Source of the DNA: Blastocladiella emersonii ATCC 22665
Taxonomy: Eukaryota > Blastocladiomycota > Blastocladiomycetes > Blastocladiales > Blastocladiaceae
Reading direction: 5' to 3'
DNA length: 64,000 nt
NCBI GenBank assembly: GCA_025594325.1
Contig: JANHCV010000012.1
Coordinates: 310,001-374,000, forward strand
Positions 25,511-36,183 of this stretch are shown here, piece by piece. The notes under the pieces are model-generated. The model had not been told where the DNA came from and did not search any database. It was given only the letters and a program-made list of their open reading frames with translations. Each line of letters opens with the position of its first letter. The stretch's first letter is position 1. A program made the position numbers and the translations under genes.

Positions 25511-27482
25511 ACGCTCGTCACGTTACAGTCACACTTTTCTCTATGACATCACTCCCCGTGTCGCGTTGCGCCACTTCGCTTCGGCTCTCGCTTCCGCTCC
25601 GCTCCCCTCCCGTTTGCTCTCCTTAATCGATGATGCTGAATTACTCTACGCAATGGATCTCATAAATCATGAAATCGACGGCAGGCTGGTCCCGTCTCTC
25701 CTGCAGCGCTTTGGGTGGCGCTCGCGCGGCAACGTGCTGTGCTCGACTCGGCCGTTGACTTGAGTGTTCCGCTGGCACCGCTTTTGCACTCTGCTCTTGC
25801 TACTGCACAAGTGCTGCTTAGGCGAGCTCGCCGAGTGGAACAGCGTGTTGTGGGATGCTTTCACGGTACCTGGGCCTTTCAGTGCCTTGTTTCCCGTGGT
25901 GACCCAGGCTCAAAGGCGATGCTATTTGTGTTCTAGTTCTTCCCCTTGTGTCGAAAAACTCGTTTTTCTTGACCGCCGTTGCCGCCACTATACCGCCGTT
26001 GTGCCCGCCCGGCGACCCCTCGCGTCCTGTTCACTTGCCGCGGGACGTTTCGCTGAGGGAAGTGGCACAACGAAGTCGCTTAAACCCTCGCGACGAGCGG
26101 TTACGCGGTATCTCTGCTTCGGCGGCCTGGGATTCGAACTTCATCACGAGCGAAGCGCACATCTGGCTTTGCTCCAGCGCAATCACGCGCGGCTCATCTG
26201 CTGCGCTGCTGGCCGCTTCTTACCTCGACCCTGCTACCTGCACAGCGGCGAAACGTGTTATCGATTCACTAAGAACTCCTTGTCAAGGTCTACCGAGCAA
26301 CTGGAGGCGAGAGAAAGTCGGCTGAGCAAACCGTCGCGACCGCGGTTGGAACCGTTGATGCTAGCTTTCCACCGACGGGCGTGCGTCAGTACAATTTTGC
26401 CAATCCTCACGTTCTCCGGGGTTTCGCACGACGATGAGGATCGCTCCGTCAGCAACTTTCATCAGGCGAACAAGAGCGAGACAAAGCGCTCCGCTCATGC
26501 GCGCATCACAACAAGACGTACACGATATCCATCCATCTGCGCTAGAGTGCCTCGTGTCGCTGTCAGCGACATGCCGTGGGCACCGTAACCCACGTCAATC
26601 CTTCGCGATCCTTCCACCATAGATCCGCTTCATCCGAGCTCTGTTGTTCCGTGCCCAAGGAGGCGAGCTCACGCGAGGTCTCGAGCTGGCTCATGGCGTG
26701 CGACGCGAACGGAATCATCGTTGGTCGCGTTCTTAGCGGAAAATCGACGCGTTAGTCGAGATCGAGTCTTCGCGTGCATTCGTTGTGCATGGTACATTCT
26801 GTTAGTTCACGATCGCCGACTGCTCTATTTTCGGCTCATTCAGAACACCAGCATGCTGAAATGAGCGAGTGGCTCGCCTTGACGCGTCTGTCACAAATCC
26901 GATCTCAGTTGCCTTGGGCGCGCTGGAACTACGCGCCTCGCGCGCGTATGCTGCATTGAGGCGATGTTGAGTGTAATCGGATTGGCGCCCACAATCAAGT
27001 CGCGCTAGCGCTCGATCGAAGCCACCATCACTCAAGCCAGTTCGTGTTTGTGCGGGCTTGATCGCAACTCGCTCCACAAGGAGTCGCTCCCGCAACTTGA
27101 ACAACGATCCGCTCAGCGACCTTCAGCTATCTCCGCCACGTCCGTAGTCGACTTGATCCACCTCAAGAGCAGGAAGACGCACAAAAGCGCGAAGAAGGCA
27201 TGTTGCAACGGCCCCAACGCGTGGTTCTGACGCGTCACGACTCTTTCTTTCGAGCCCCTTTGAGTAATGCGAGTCAGAAGCATGTTCTCAATCTGCACTA
27301 CGTCTGAAGCGAGTTCCGTGTCTCTCAGTTCACAAATCATGCAGTTCCTTGCATCGCGCGTCCACGACGCGTCTGGAGTGCCGTGTGATCGCGGCGAGAG
27401 GGCACTTGGGCAAAGCCCCGCACAGTTGACACCCGAACGGAGTGAGTGGTGGAGGTACTGGCAATGACGCGATTTCGTGGCA
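25511..27482 (+). repeat. Tandem unit 1 of a diverged ~1.9 kb duplication
   Basis: Unit 1 begins ACGCTCGTCACGTTACAGTC and shares long blocks with unit 2, among them the 120 bp after 25530, CGTCCGTAGTCGACTT at 27139 versus 28994, and the closing GACACCCGAACGGAGTGAGTG at 27428 versus 29286. Several frames are open in both units, but none has a start and composition that convinces me. The units are collinear with indels. Confidence 0.8.
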
Positions 27483-29335
27483 ACGCTCGTCACGTTACAG
27501 TCACACTTTTCTCAATTACATCACTCCCCGTGTCGCGTTGCGCCACCTTGCTTCGGCTCTCGCTTCCGCCCCGCTCCCCTCCCGTTTGCTCTCCTTATTC
27601 AATGAAGCTCATTTACTCTATGCAATGGACTCCATAAATCATGAAATCGACGACGCGCCGGTCCTGTCCCACCTTGGCGCCTTTGGGTGGCGTTCGCGCA
27701 GCGAAGTGCTGTGCTGTGCTTCGTTCGACCGTTGGCTTGAGTGTTCCATTGGCATCGCTTCCGCACTTTCCTCTTCAAGGTGCACGAGTGCTGCTTAAGC
27801 GAGCTCGTGAGCGGAGAAGCATGCCGCGGGATGCTTTCACGTTGCCTGGGCTTGCAGTGCCTTGTCTCCTGAGGTGACCCAAGCTCGAAATTCTTGCTCA
27901 TTGTGTCCTTATCCTTCCCCTGCTGTTGATGGACTCGCTCTTCCTGCGCCGCCGCCGCCGCCGCTATTACTACACTGCCGTTGTGCCCGCCAGGCCTAGC
28001 GTCGCGTCGCGTTGCGTCGCGTCCTGGCTACTTGCCGCGGGACTTTGCGCTGAGCGAGCTCTATTTGATGCGCGCTGCGAATCATCATGACGTTTGACAT
28101 TGATATGCTTCCCATGCAATTTGTGCACGTCGACCACTGCGCAGCTGAAGGCGAGCGAAAGTCGGCTGAGCAGGCCGTCGCGGCCGCTGATGCCAGCTTC
28201 TCACCGACAGGCGTGCGTCAGCACGAGCTTGACAGTCCTCCCGTTCTCGAGGTTTCGCGCGACAGCGAGTATTGCTGCATGAGCAACTTTCGCCAGTTGG
28301 ACAAGTCTGAGACGAAATGTAACGCTCACGCGTGCATCATGATGCACACGATGTTGATTAGCGCTGACGCGTCCCACGTCGCAACGAACGTCATCCCGTG
28401 GTCCGCCCTATCGCTCGTCGACCTTGCGCAACCGTTCCACAGTAGGCCCGCTTCATCTGAGCGCTCTTGGTCCGTTTCTGAGAAACCAAGCTTGCTCGAG
28501 GTCTAAATCTAGATTGTGGCATGCGATGCACACGGTCACATTGTCGTCTGGTTTCTTAGATGAAAGCTCGTCGCGTTGCAGGAGACCACGGGGAAGTTGA
28601 GTCGCTGGAAGCGTGCGCTAAGTGAAGGAAGTCTTTCTCGCACATTTTTGCGGTTGTCAGCTGCTCCCTCCACGGCGCGCGCTTAATATGAACTTCTCGC
28701 TGTCCGTGGTCGAGCGGCAGCCCGTCGCGCTCACGCACGTCGCACGTTTGAGCTCAACGGCCTTGAACGCAGGATGGTCTAGCGCTGCAAGCGTAAGGAC
28801 TATTCTGGGACGCGTTTGAAAGCACTCGCCACCCATGGCCAACCAGCATGCCGCGCACAAGTGCTCCATCAAAAACACCATCACTGAAGCGTGGACGGCC
28901 GCGTTTGTGTGCGTGAGCGCAGCTCGCTGCACAATGATTTGCTCCCGAAGCTGGAAAAGCGATCCGGTTGGCAACCTTCAGTTTACTCCGTCCCGTCCGT
29001 AGTCGACTTAATCCAGCTCAACAGCAGGAAGGCGAGAAAAAGCGAGAGAAGTAGGCGTGTTGGGACAGCTCCAACGCGCGGTACTGACGCGTCGCGACCC
29101 TTTCTCTCATGCCCCTCCATGTAACGCGGATCCGAAGCACGGTCTCAGTCAGCGCTACTACACCTGAAGCGAGTTCCGTGTGTTCCACTTCATTTGTGCA
29201 GTTACTTGAATCACGCGTCCATAACGCGTCCGTTGCGCCAAGTGATCGCTGCGAGAGGGCTTTTGGGCAAAGCCCCGCACAGTTGACACCCGAACGGAGT
29301 GAGTGGTGGAGGTACTGGCAATGCTCGTTCGTTTC
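27483..29335 (+). repeat. Tandem unit 2 of the ~1.9 kb duplication
   Basis: The second, diverged copy, in the same orientation and directly abutting unit 1. A minus-strand frame near each unit's end encodes CQYLHHSLRSGVNCAGLCP in both; this may reflect DNA similarity alone. No gene is called. Confidence 0.8.
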
Positions 29336-29468
29336 CGACGCGGTGCTCACTCGCGCGTGATGCCGCGTGCGGCGAGGCTTGACTCCGACCACAAGCAATT
29401 TTCGAGGGAGCCGGCGCCATTCCCTTCGCGCTCCCTTCAACCCCCTCCACACATGAATCTAATGCAGA

Positions 29469-31027
29469 ATGAATGAACCAACTCCATGCAACGTCATCAG
29501 CTTGGGCACTCTCAGGATTCCTTATGTCGCCGTCGCCAATATTCTCGTGCACGCGGTCCACTCGCTCAAACCAACCGACACGCCGGCCGCGCTCGAGTAC
29601 ATGCGGGTCCTGCCTCTCTTCTACTCGAGCGAGGTGCATCGTGCAGTCTTGTACCACATGGAAGACCTTTCAATGGACAAGGCAAGCTTGCGCGGTCGGG
29701 TCGACCTGCTTGACCGGTGGGTTAAGTCTGGTTTACCGCTCAATTACAGCGTCCGCGCTCTAAATGACGCTTGGGAAAATCATCATTACGACGTGCTTGT
29801 GTGGTGGCGCGAGTCGCGGCTCCCGCTGAAGCTCTTCCCTCACATGCCAGCACCCGCGCTGATGCTGGCCTTTCTGGACCTTCCCGCTAAAGGGCAGCGT
29901 CGGGGCCAACCCGGGCTTCTTGGTGCGTCCACTTCATTTATAGAAAACAATTGAACTCAAGGCTCACTTGCATGGCACTGTAGTTTCATGGATGTCCCTT
30001 GGAGTCACACGGCGATATGCTTGTGCACAGCCTTTACGATGAGCATGCCTTGGGTTTCTACGGTCAGCTCGAACTTGACTCGGTCCGGCTCACTCGTGGC
30101 GGGGCTGACCTGATCGCCCACCTGCTTTCCCAACCCGACTGTACCGTGGACGAGGTGCTCTTCGAGAACTGCGTGATCACTCTACCGCTCATCCAGGCCA
30201 TGCGCTTTCCGAGCACGATCCGCGCTGTCTCTCTTACGGATATCCCAATTGACTACCAGGCCGACCAACTCGTTGGATCCTGGCTTCACGAGGGACTCGA
30301 GTCGCTATGCCTCAAATCCATTGAGACTGTGCGCGGGACCGAGCTCGACCGCTTGCCCGCCTCGTTGATCGCCTTGGACATCTTCGACTGCACACTTTCG
30401 CCCTCTGCGTTTGACGCGCTCGTACGCGCACTGCCGGTTGGACTGAAATCCCTCACTATCAATTGCACGTCAATGCCAAACGCTGCGGTGACCTTGCTGG
30501 CCGAGCACTTTCCACCAACCCTCTCACGGCTCGTGCTAGACAATGTTGACCTTGACGAGGTCAACGCTCGAGCACTCTTGGAACACCTTCCGCAAAGTTT
30601 GAAAACCCTCAAGCTGCCCAAGGTCCCGCTGGGCTACTGTAAGCACATCGAGACGTCCGCCGCCGTCGTTCTCGCCAAGCACATGCCGCCGCAGCTCGAG
30701 ACGCTTGAGCTGCGTTGGTGCAGCCTCGACACGCCGCAGGCTCTCGCTCCTCTCGTTCGGGCACTGCCGAGCACATTGCGCAACCTCGACCTTTCTTCAA
30801 ATTGTATTGCGGTGGGTGGCGCCAAGGTGCTCGCTTCAAATATGCCTCCCAATCTCGCTGCGCTGCGACTCGAGCGATGCTGGCTTGACGAAGAGGCGTT
30901 ATGGCATCTCATTCCATCGCTCCCATCGAACCTGAACTCGATTATGCTCACGCGCAACGGGGTCTTTGGGCCCAGCGTGCGCGAGGCGTTTGTCAAGCAG
31001 TGTCCGAACAGCAGCTTCATTCACTGA
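29469..31027 (+). CDS. Leucine-rich-repeat protein (ribonuclease-inhibitor-like)
   Basis: Exon 1 (from ATG 29469 to about 29922) encodes the family's helical cap (VANILVHAVHSLKPTDTPAALEYMRVLP, then LVWWRESRLPLKL). A GTGCGT...CACTGTAG intron at 29923-29983 leads to a long frame (29984-31027) with about ten LRRs of the LxxLxLxxC/NxLxxxG type (LETLELRWCSLDTPQ, LRNLDLSSNCIAVGGAKVLA, LAALRLERCWLDEEAL). The best donor is phase 1 and the acceptor phase 0, so the junction is unsettled or the copy is shifted. LRR solenoids usually bind proteins. Paralogues lie at 6712-8079 and 38179-39879. Confidence 0.7.
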
Positions 31028-31262
31028 ACCGTGGTCATAGGCTGACGCATATCCTAGACCGAATACACACCTTTGCTGGCACGAGTACGTCTCCTATTCA
31101 TCTTTCGTGTTAGGACACGTGCGCTGGTGGTAACAGTCGTTGCCATCGTGCGGGTCCTGGAGCACGTGTGGCGCGCCACGTCAGCGACGGCGGGTGCGCG
31201 CGCTTTGAATCCAGCGGGAGAGACTCACGCCGACGCAGCAATCGAGGCGCAAAGCCGATGTA
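31028..31262. other. Short convergent intergenic gap
   Basis: Between the convergent LRR gene and the dioxygenase gene; nothing recognised. Confidence 0.4.
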
Positions 31263-32441
31263 TTAGAAGACCTGGCGCACATTCAGATTGATCCGCGCCT
31301 TGCGCGCGCGGAGGTACTTGACAACCATGCTCCACTCGGCGTCCGCGCTCTGCTCCTCTGTCTCGGCCATCCAGTCCGGGTACTCGTCCTCGAGTACGCG
31401 CGGGATCCCGTGGAACGCGCGGCGAGCTGCTCCGCTCATGACAACGGCGTCGCCCGACCGCAGCCGCAGCGCCATGGGCCGCGTCGCGCGCGTCTTGCCG
31501 CCGACCACGAATATGGCCGATGCGCCGAGTGAGACCGAGACAAGCGGCGCGTCGCGGTTCGGCTCGCTCTCGTCGACGTGGCCCATGAGCGCGTCGCGGT
31601 ACCCGTACACGTTGAGAACGCCGGCCTGCGCCACGTACTGCGTGCCCGGGTACCGCGTGCCGACCTCGATTCCGCGATACGTCGCCGACTCGACAGCTGT
31701 CGCGACGGCGCGCGCGAGGCCCGCGAGGTCGGCGGGGAACGGGAACATCTCGGTGCTGCGGTACGTCTTGCTGGCCCAGTGGTACTGGTACCCGAGCGTG
31801 CACCAGCGCAGGCGGTCGAGCAGCGCGCCCGCGGGGAGCGGCGTCAGGTGCGTCGGCGGAGTCCCGCGCGCGTACGCCCCGCTCGCGTCCTCGTCGCTGT
31901 CGTCGCCATCGGCGGGCGGCGGGCGCAGCGGGATCTCGTCGGTGGAGCCGGCAGCGTGCAGCGGCCACAGGCCCGAAGCGGGGATGGCCCAGTGCGCCGA
32001 CATGTCGCACTGGTTGGGCGGCGCCGTGTACGCCGTCAGCGACCGGCGCGCGAGGTGGCGCTGCACCGCGGGCGGGAGCGCGGCGGGGAGGTACAGGAAC
32101 CCAGGGAAGCCCGGGAAAGCGATGACGGGCGGTCGTGCGCCGTCGCTGTGGAGGTCGAGGTCGGGGAACTCGGCGGCGAGCAGGTCGCGCACGCTCGACT
32201 CCGTCTCCACAGCGACGGCGCACGGCGGTCGGCCCTCGGGCACGTCGGGTGGCGCACTCCAGTCCACATCACCTTCATCCTCGTTGGGATCCCACTGCGT
32301 CCAGTCAAACACCTCGGCGAGGTCGAGCGGCGAGTAGCGCTGCTTGTACTTTCGCTCGACGGCGCGGAACGGCGTCTGCCCCGCGATGCTCGCCGGGTCG
32401 GGCGCCTGCATCGCCATCAGCTGCTTCTTCTTGCGACCCAT
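31263..32441 (-). CDS. ALKBH1: ALKBH1-type Fe(II)/2-oxoglutarate nucleic-acid dioxygenase
   Basis: 392 residues from ATG 32441 (MGRKKKQLMAMQ), preferred over an upstream in-frame codon because the basic N-terminus follows a clean start. Family signatures: LGYQYHWASKTY (nucleotide-recognition part), QAGVLNVYGYRDALMGHVDES with the iron-binding H-x-D, LVSVSLGASAIFVVGG, SGDAVVMSGAARRAFHGIPRVL with the third iron ligand, and RINLNVRQVF with the 2-oxoglutarate arginine. ALKBH1 enzymes oxidatively demethylate nucleic acids, including tRNA and DNA substrates, in nucleus and mitochondria. An acidic insertion (about residues 185-205) lies between the recognition lid and the core. Intronless. It is 67 bp downstream of the proline-rich gene on the same strand. 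Confidence 0.92.
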   Translation of the reverse strand: MGRKKKQLMAMQAPDPASIAGQTPFRAVERKYKQRYSPLDLAEVFDWTQWDPNEDEGDVDWSAPPDVPEGRPPCAVAVETESSVRDLLAAEFPDLDLHSDGARPPVIAFPGFPGFLYLPAALPPAVQRHLARRSLTAYTAPPNQCDMSAHWAIPASGLWPLHAAGSTDEIPLRPPPADGDDSDEDASGAYARGTPPTHLTPLPAGALLDRLRWCTLGYQYHWASKTYRSTEMFPFPADLAGLARAVATAVESATYRGIEVGTRYPGTQYVAQAGVLNVYGYRDALMGHVDESEPNRDAPLVSVSLGASAIFVVGGKTRATRPMALRLRSGDAVVMSGAARRAFHGIPRVLEDEYPDWMAETEEQSADAEWSMVVKYLRARKARINLNVRQVF

Positions 32442-32508
32442 AATGTCACGTTGCAGCAAGTTTACATGTGATTCATGGAAGTCAGAGAGTGTATGGGTAG
32501 AGAGTTGA

Positions 32509-33558
32509 TCAGAGCTCGCCACGAAACGTCGCATCGACAACGCCGCCGAGCGCCGCGTCCACCTCGCGCACCACCCCGCGCATCAAACCGGCGAAGATGA
32601 GCGACTCGGCCCGGTCCACGAGCCGGAACAGCTCGGCGGGGTCGCGCACTCCGTAGTGGTCGGCGACAAAGTCGGCGCGCGACCGGCGGTTCGCGTGGAT
32701 CCGCGCCGCGCGCGCGACATCGACGGCAAGTACGGCGCGGTCGCGGTCAGCGGGGAGAAGCGGGTGGACGTGCACGCGCGTTGTCCGGGTCGAGATGAGC
32801 GGTGGTGCGGCGGCGGTCGAAGCGATTTCGATGAGGCCAGAGGGCGGCCCGGGGCGCGGTTTCCGTCGACGCGAGCGTGGTGTTGATGGAGCTTGGACTA
32901 GAGGAAGCGCTGCGGGCATAGCTGGTGGCGGCGTTCGCCCAGGAGGTACGACGGAAGGTCGCGGTCGGCGCGGGGTCAGCGCGATCTGCACCACGGGCGG
33001 TTTCCGCGGCGGCGAGCGCGGTTGCGGCGGGTCTGGCGGATCGTCGGTTTGGATAGCAATGGCCTGTACCGTCCTTGGAGGTGGTGGTGGCGATGAAGAC
33101 GGCGGGAGCAGAGGTGGAAGTATAGGCCAAGCGTTCGACGCCGCGATCCCACGGTCGGGCGACCGCGCCGCCTGCTTCTGGCGCGTCCGCAGCATGCGCA
33201 GGAGGTCGCCAACAGCCGGAACGTCATCTCGCGGTGGTGACAGTAGAAGGCGGAGCGGCTCGGGCGGAGGCGACGGCAGCGGCCGTGGCGGGTCCTCCTG
33301 CCTCACGGCGACGGGCTTCTTGGTCGAGGAGACCCGCGTGCGAGGGCCACGCCGCCGCCGCGCCGCGAGTTGCTGCTCTTGCTGAATTCGCTGCTCTTCG
33401 ACGGCGCGGTCGCGCAGCCGGCGCAGACGAGCGTCGTACGCGGCGAGCTCGATGGCGCCCGCGTTTGCGTCGCCGTCGGCGGTCCCGCGCGCGCCCAGGG
33501 CCCGCGGGCGGAGGCCGGTACGTGTTTGCGGCGGCTTGCTTGCTGTCAATGGATACAT
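32509..33558 (-). CDS. Proline/arginine-rich protein of unknown function
   Basis: 349 residues from ATG 33558 (MYPLTASKPPQ). A charged coiled-coil segment (about 35-65, RLRRLRDRAVEEQRIQQEQQLAARRRR) is followed by a long disordered Pro-rich region (100-250) with PPPPP and SPP tracts. A folded C-terminal end of about 80 residues (ADRDRAVLAVDVARAARIHANRRSRADFVADHYGV...LFRLVDRAESLIF) looks helical. Poly-Pro stretches could bind SH3, WW or profilin. No recognised family. It shares a 139 bp divergent promoter region with VMA12. Confidence 0.6.
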   Translation of the reverse strand: MYPLTASKPPQTRTGLRPRALGARGTADGDANAGAIELAAYDARLRRLRDRAVEEQRIQQEQQLAARRRRGPRTRVSSTKKPVAVRQEDPPRPLPSPPPEPLRLLLSPPRDDVPAVGDLLRMLRTRQKQAARSPDRGIAASNAWPILPPLLPPSSSPPPPPRTVQAIAIQTDDPPDPPQPRSPPRKPPVVQIALTPRRPRPSVVPPGRTPPPAMPAALPLVQAPSTPRSRRRKPRPGPPSGLIEIASTAAAPPLISTRTTRVHVHPLLPADRDRAVLAVDVARAARIHANRRSRADFVADHYGVRDPAELFRLVDRAESLIFAGLMRGVVREVDAALGGVVDATFRGEL

Positions 33559-33697
33559 TGCATGGTGTAGGTGGGGTTCGGGGAGGGATGGGGAAAGCGG
33601 CGACGACTTCAAGGACGCGTTGCGCGCGCTGCGGCCCGACCTCTCCCCGCAACGAATCCGCTCTCCATGTAAACTCGACCCGACCTGCTGCAACATT

Positions 33698-34427
33698 ATG
33701 GGAATTGGCCTCTTTATGACATCGCGCATGCGCGACTTCTTGCTTCATGCTGACGTGAGTGAGCCGACACGTGCGACGCTCGCGCCGTTCCTCGACCACC
33801 CCTGCCTCGACGACGACCACGTCCCGTTCTCGGTGCTGCTAGCCTGTCACACGGAAGCTGTGACGAGAGACACGTCTGGGGAGGGTTTGGTGCCGCCGTT
33901 TGACGAGCTGACCCGCGGGTCGCGCGTCTACTTTGCTCCACCAAAACCCAAGCCCAAGGTAATCGTTTCCGTGCGAGGGCCTCGTTACGCGCGGCCGCTG
34001 ACCGCCACTTGCGACTAGTCGCCCGAGCTGCAGCGTATCCTCGACGTGATCCGTGCTGAGCAAGAAGAGTCAGAGTACGAGCGCATGACCGGCCGCCACC
34101 TCAGCGACAGTGACCTCGCGTCGCCCGATGCGGCGCAGCTTGGCGAGGACCCCAAGGCCGTGTCCAAGGTCCTCATCGGGTCCTTCAACGTCTTCTTCAC
34201 CGCCGCGTCCGTCTTTGTGGCCGTCATGTGGATCGGGCCGACCATCTCGGACAACGTCGCCTGGGTACGCTCCGCCTTCCATATCGCTCGTAAGGGACAA
34301 GCGAATGAAGACTAACACTGAATTCCGGCTTTAGCGCGTCATGGCCGCATTCAGCCTGGCCATGATCATCCTCGCCGGCGAGGGATGGCTCGCGTACCGC
34401 AGCGCCTTTCAGCGAAAAATGGAGTAG
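33698..34427 (+). CDS. VMA12: V-ATPase assembly factor Vma12/TMEM199, three exons
   Basis: Exons 33698-33958, 34019-34264 and 34335-34427 join in frame with GT-AG introns of 60 and 70 bp, giving 199 residues, close to the family's usual size. Signatures: a cytosolic N-terminus ending LTRGSRVYFAPPKPKPK, then SPELQRILDVIRAEQEESEYERMTG, then two membrane helices (FNVFFTAASVFVAVMWIG and VMAAFSLAMIILAGEGWLAY). The protein acts in the endoplasmic reticulum in assembly of the V-ATPase Vo sector. ATGs at 33716 and 33728 are alternative starts. Confidence 0.85.
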
Positions 34428-34885
34428 CCTACCCCCATCCGCCTGTTCCCGAGAGCGCCGCCGACCACTTGATTGTCAGGACCATGTTCAGAAGGCTCGG
34501 CGGGTCGATTCGTTTCGAGTGTGAGGCAGGACAGGTGAGCCAGAAGCGGGGGAGGTCGAGCCCGATATGAAGGCAGCACCTCTCTTGTACGCGGCGAAAG
34601 CATGTCTCGCAATCGCCGCGTGGCATCAGCATGACCGCGTCGCGACTCTCGTGGGCCGAGCACCTTCCACGCGACCATCTCGCGAAAACCGAGGCCTGCT
34701 CCGCGCAGCATCATCATCAGTCCATCCGCGAGACGAGCCTGTCTATCACACGCGCTGTGGTTCGGCAGATCAAAAAACAGGGCTGTATTTTGGTAGAACG
34801 TCCACTCCTTCTCAGACTCTTCCGCTCAGTTGCGGGCGGTTACACTAGGATCACACACACAACAGTCACACGAGAACACACTCAA

Positions 34886-35433
34886 AACGACAATCACACG
34901 CGCAAAGGTCGGCCACGACACCACTTACTGGCGGACCCAGGTCTTGGACTTGGCGGGGATCGGGGCCACGTCCGACTGGGCGCCCGAGGCGCTGATGAGT
35001 TTGCACCCGCCGAGCACCAACGTGTTCATGTCCTTGGACTTGGACGGGCAGACCCACGTCTGCGAGATGGTCCACTACGGGTTCATCCAGTAGCTGACCG
35101 TCATGCCGTCGGTCTTGCCGCCGACAATCCTGATCCTCAACGGCGAGGCGCACGGCGTTGCGGGAAACCCGTGTGTTATGCCGCCGTGATGGATCAACGT
35201 GGCCATGGCAGCTGCTCGACTCCCACCCGCCCTAATCGCTTTGAGCCTCCGAGGTTCACCTGTGAACATGAGTCATGTTCACAGGCATATAACTGCCAAC
35301 GGAGGGATGACAATCAAAGGGGCTGCCCTGGCCTCACTCCAGATCTATGGCTCTAACAGTCTATGGTGCAAGAAGCCTAGCGTCCGTTGTGATGAGGCGT
35401 ATCGTGGAATGTTAAAATTCTCCTATGTGTGAA
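34886..35433 (+). pseudogene. Coding remnant with in-frame stops
   Basis: One frame reads as protein from about 34910 (TTYWRTQVLDLAGIGATSDW...NVFMSLDLDGQTHVCEMVHYGF) through a TAG at 35091 and a TGA near 35187 to a final TGA at 35431-35433, with no frameshift needed. It has no family I recognise. The first stop could instead be the start of a GTAGCTG-type intron. I treat it as a decayed gene. Confidence 0.35.
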
Positions 35434-35961
35434 AATCGGGACCGAATACAACATGATTCTGCATCGTCATTTTCCCCTCGGAGGCGCTGCAAGGAACGTG
35501 CGCTCGCTGCTGCTAACACCGCCACTATTTAGTTGAACTATCCGAATTGGATCTTTCGGAATAGCTGCACGCCAATACTTGCCCCAGGACGTTGCATTTG
35601 CCCTTCTAGGGTTGTTCCAGGGTGGTGTCAGGGTGGCGCAGCGCGAACGAGTTGAGTCAGGAGGTGTGGCGCAACGCGACTTTCACTTCACTCGACTTCA
35701 ACTTGAGCAGTTCGCCTCGCAATGTGTATGATGAACATTTTCTGGGCCTGAGAGCAATTATGTGGGCAGGTTGAGGAGATGGGCGAGCGGAAAAAAAACG
35801 TGCAACGCGAGAGAGAGAACCCCCTCTCATTGGAACGCGGAGTGTATTGAGCAAGCAGGACTGAGATCCGTGGATACAAAGGCAGATTTGATAGCTTTTT
35901 TATGTTCCTGGCCATCAACGGCAACATCGTAGTGAGGTCGCGTGCCCACGCGCGGCTGTGA

Positions 35962-36183
35962 AGACGGCGATCACGAGTCCGCCTGTCAAATCGCGTCGCG
36001 TCGGCGATTGCCGTGGTCGGGATTCTCGCCGTTTTGGGAGGGAGCGTCTCTACCCATGCAGCGGCTGTCAGCGCCTTCGGACGCGAGTTCGAGGCGAAAG
36101 CCATCGTTTACACGCGCTCAACTGCGAAAGATGGCACCGTGGCCGGTGCGCCGCACAACTGCGGCCAAGACTCTCGAAAATGA
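35962..36183 (+). pseudogene. Remnant of a secreted-protein gene
   Basis: Stop-to-stop frame without ATG. It contains a signal-peptide-like core (AIAVVGILAVLGGSVSTHAAA) followed by FGREFEAKAIVYTRSTAKDG, which reads like the start of a small secreted cell-wall-type domain. The missing start and the early stop suggest decay; an upstream exon is the alternative. Confidence 0.35.

Noticed and set aside
31288-32337. 349-codon plus-strand frame opposite the ALKBH1-type gene
   Set aside because: Antisense shadow in GC-rich DNA; the minus strand carries all the dioxygenase motifs.
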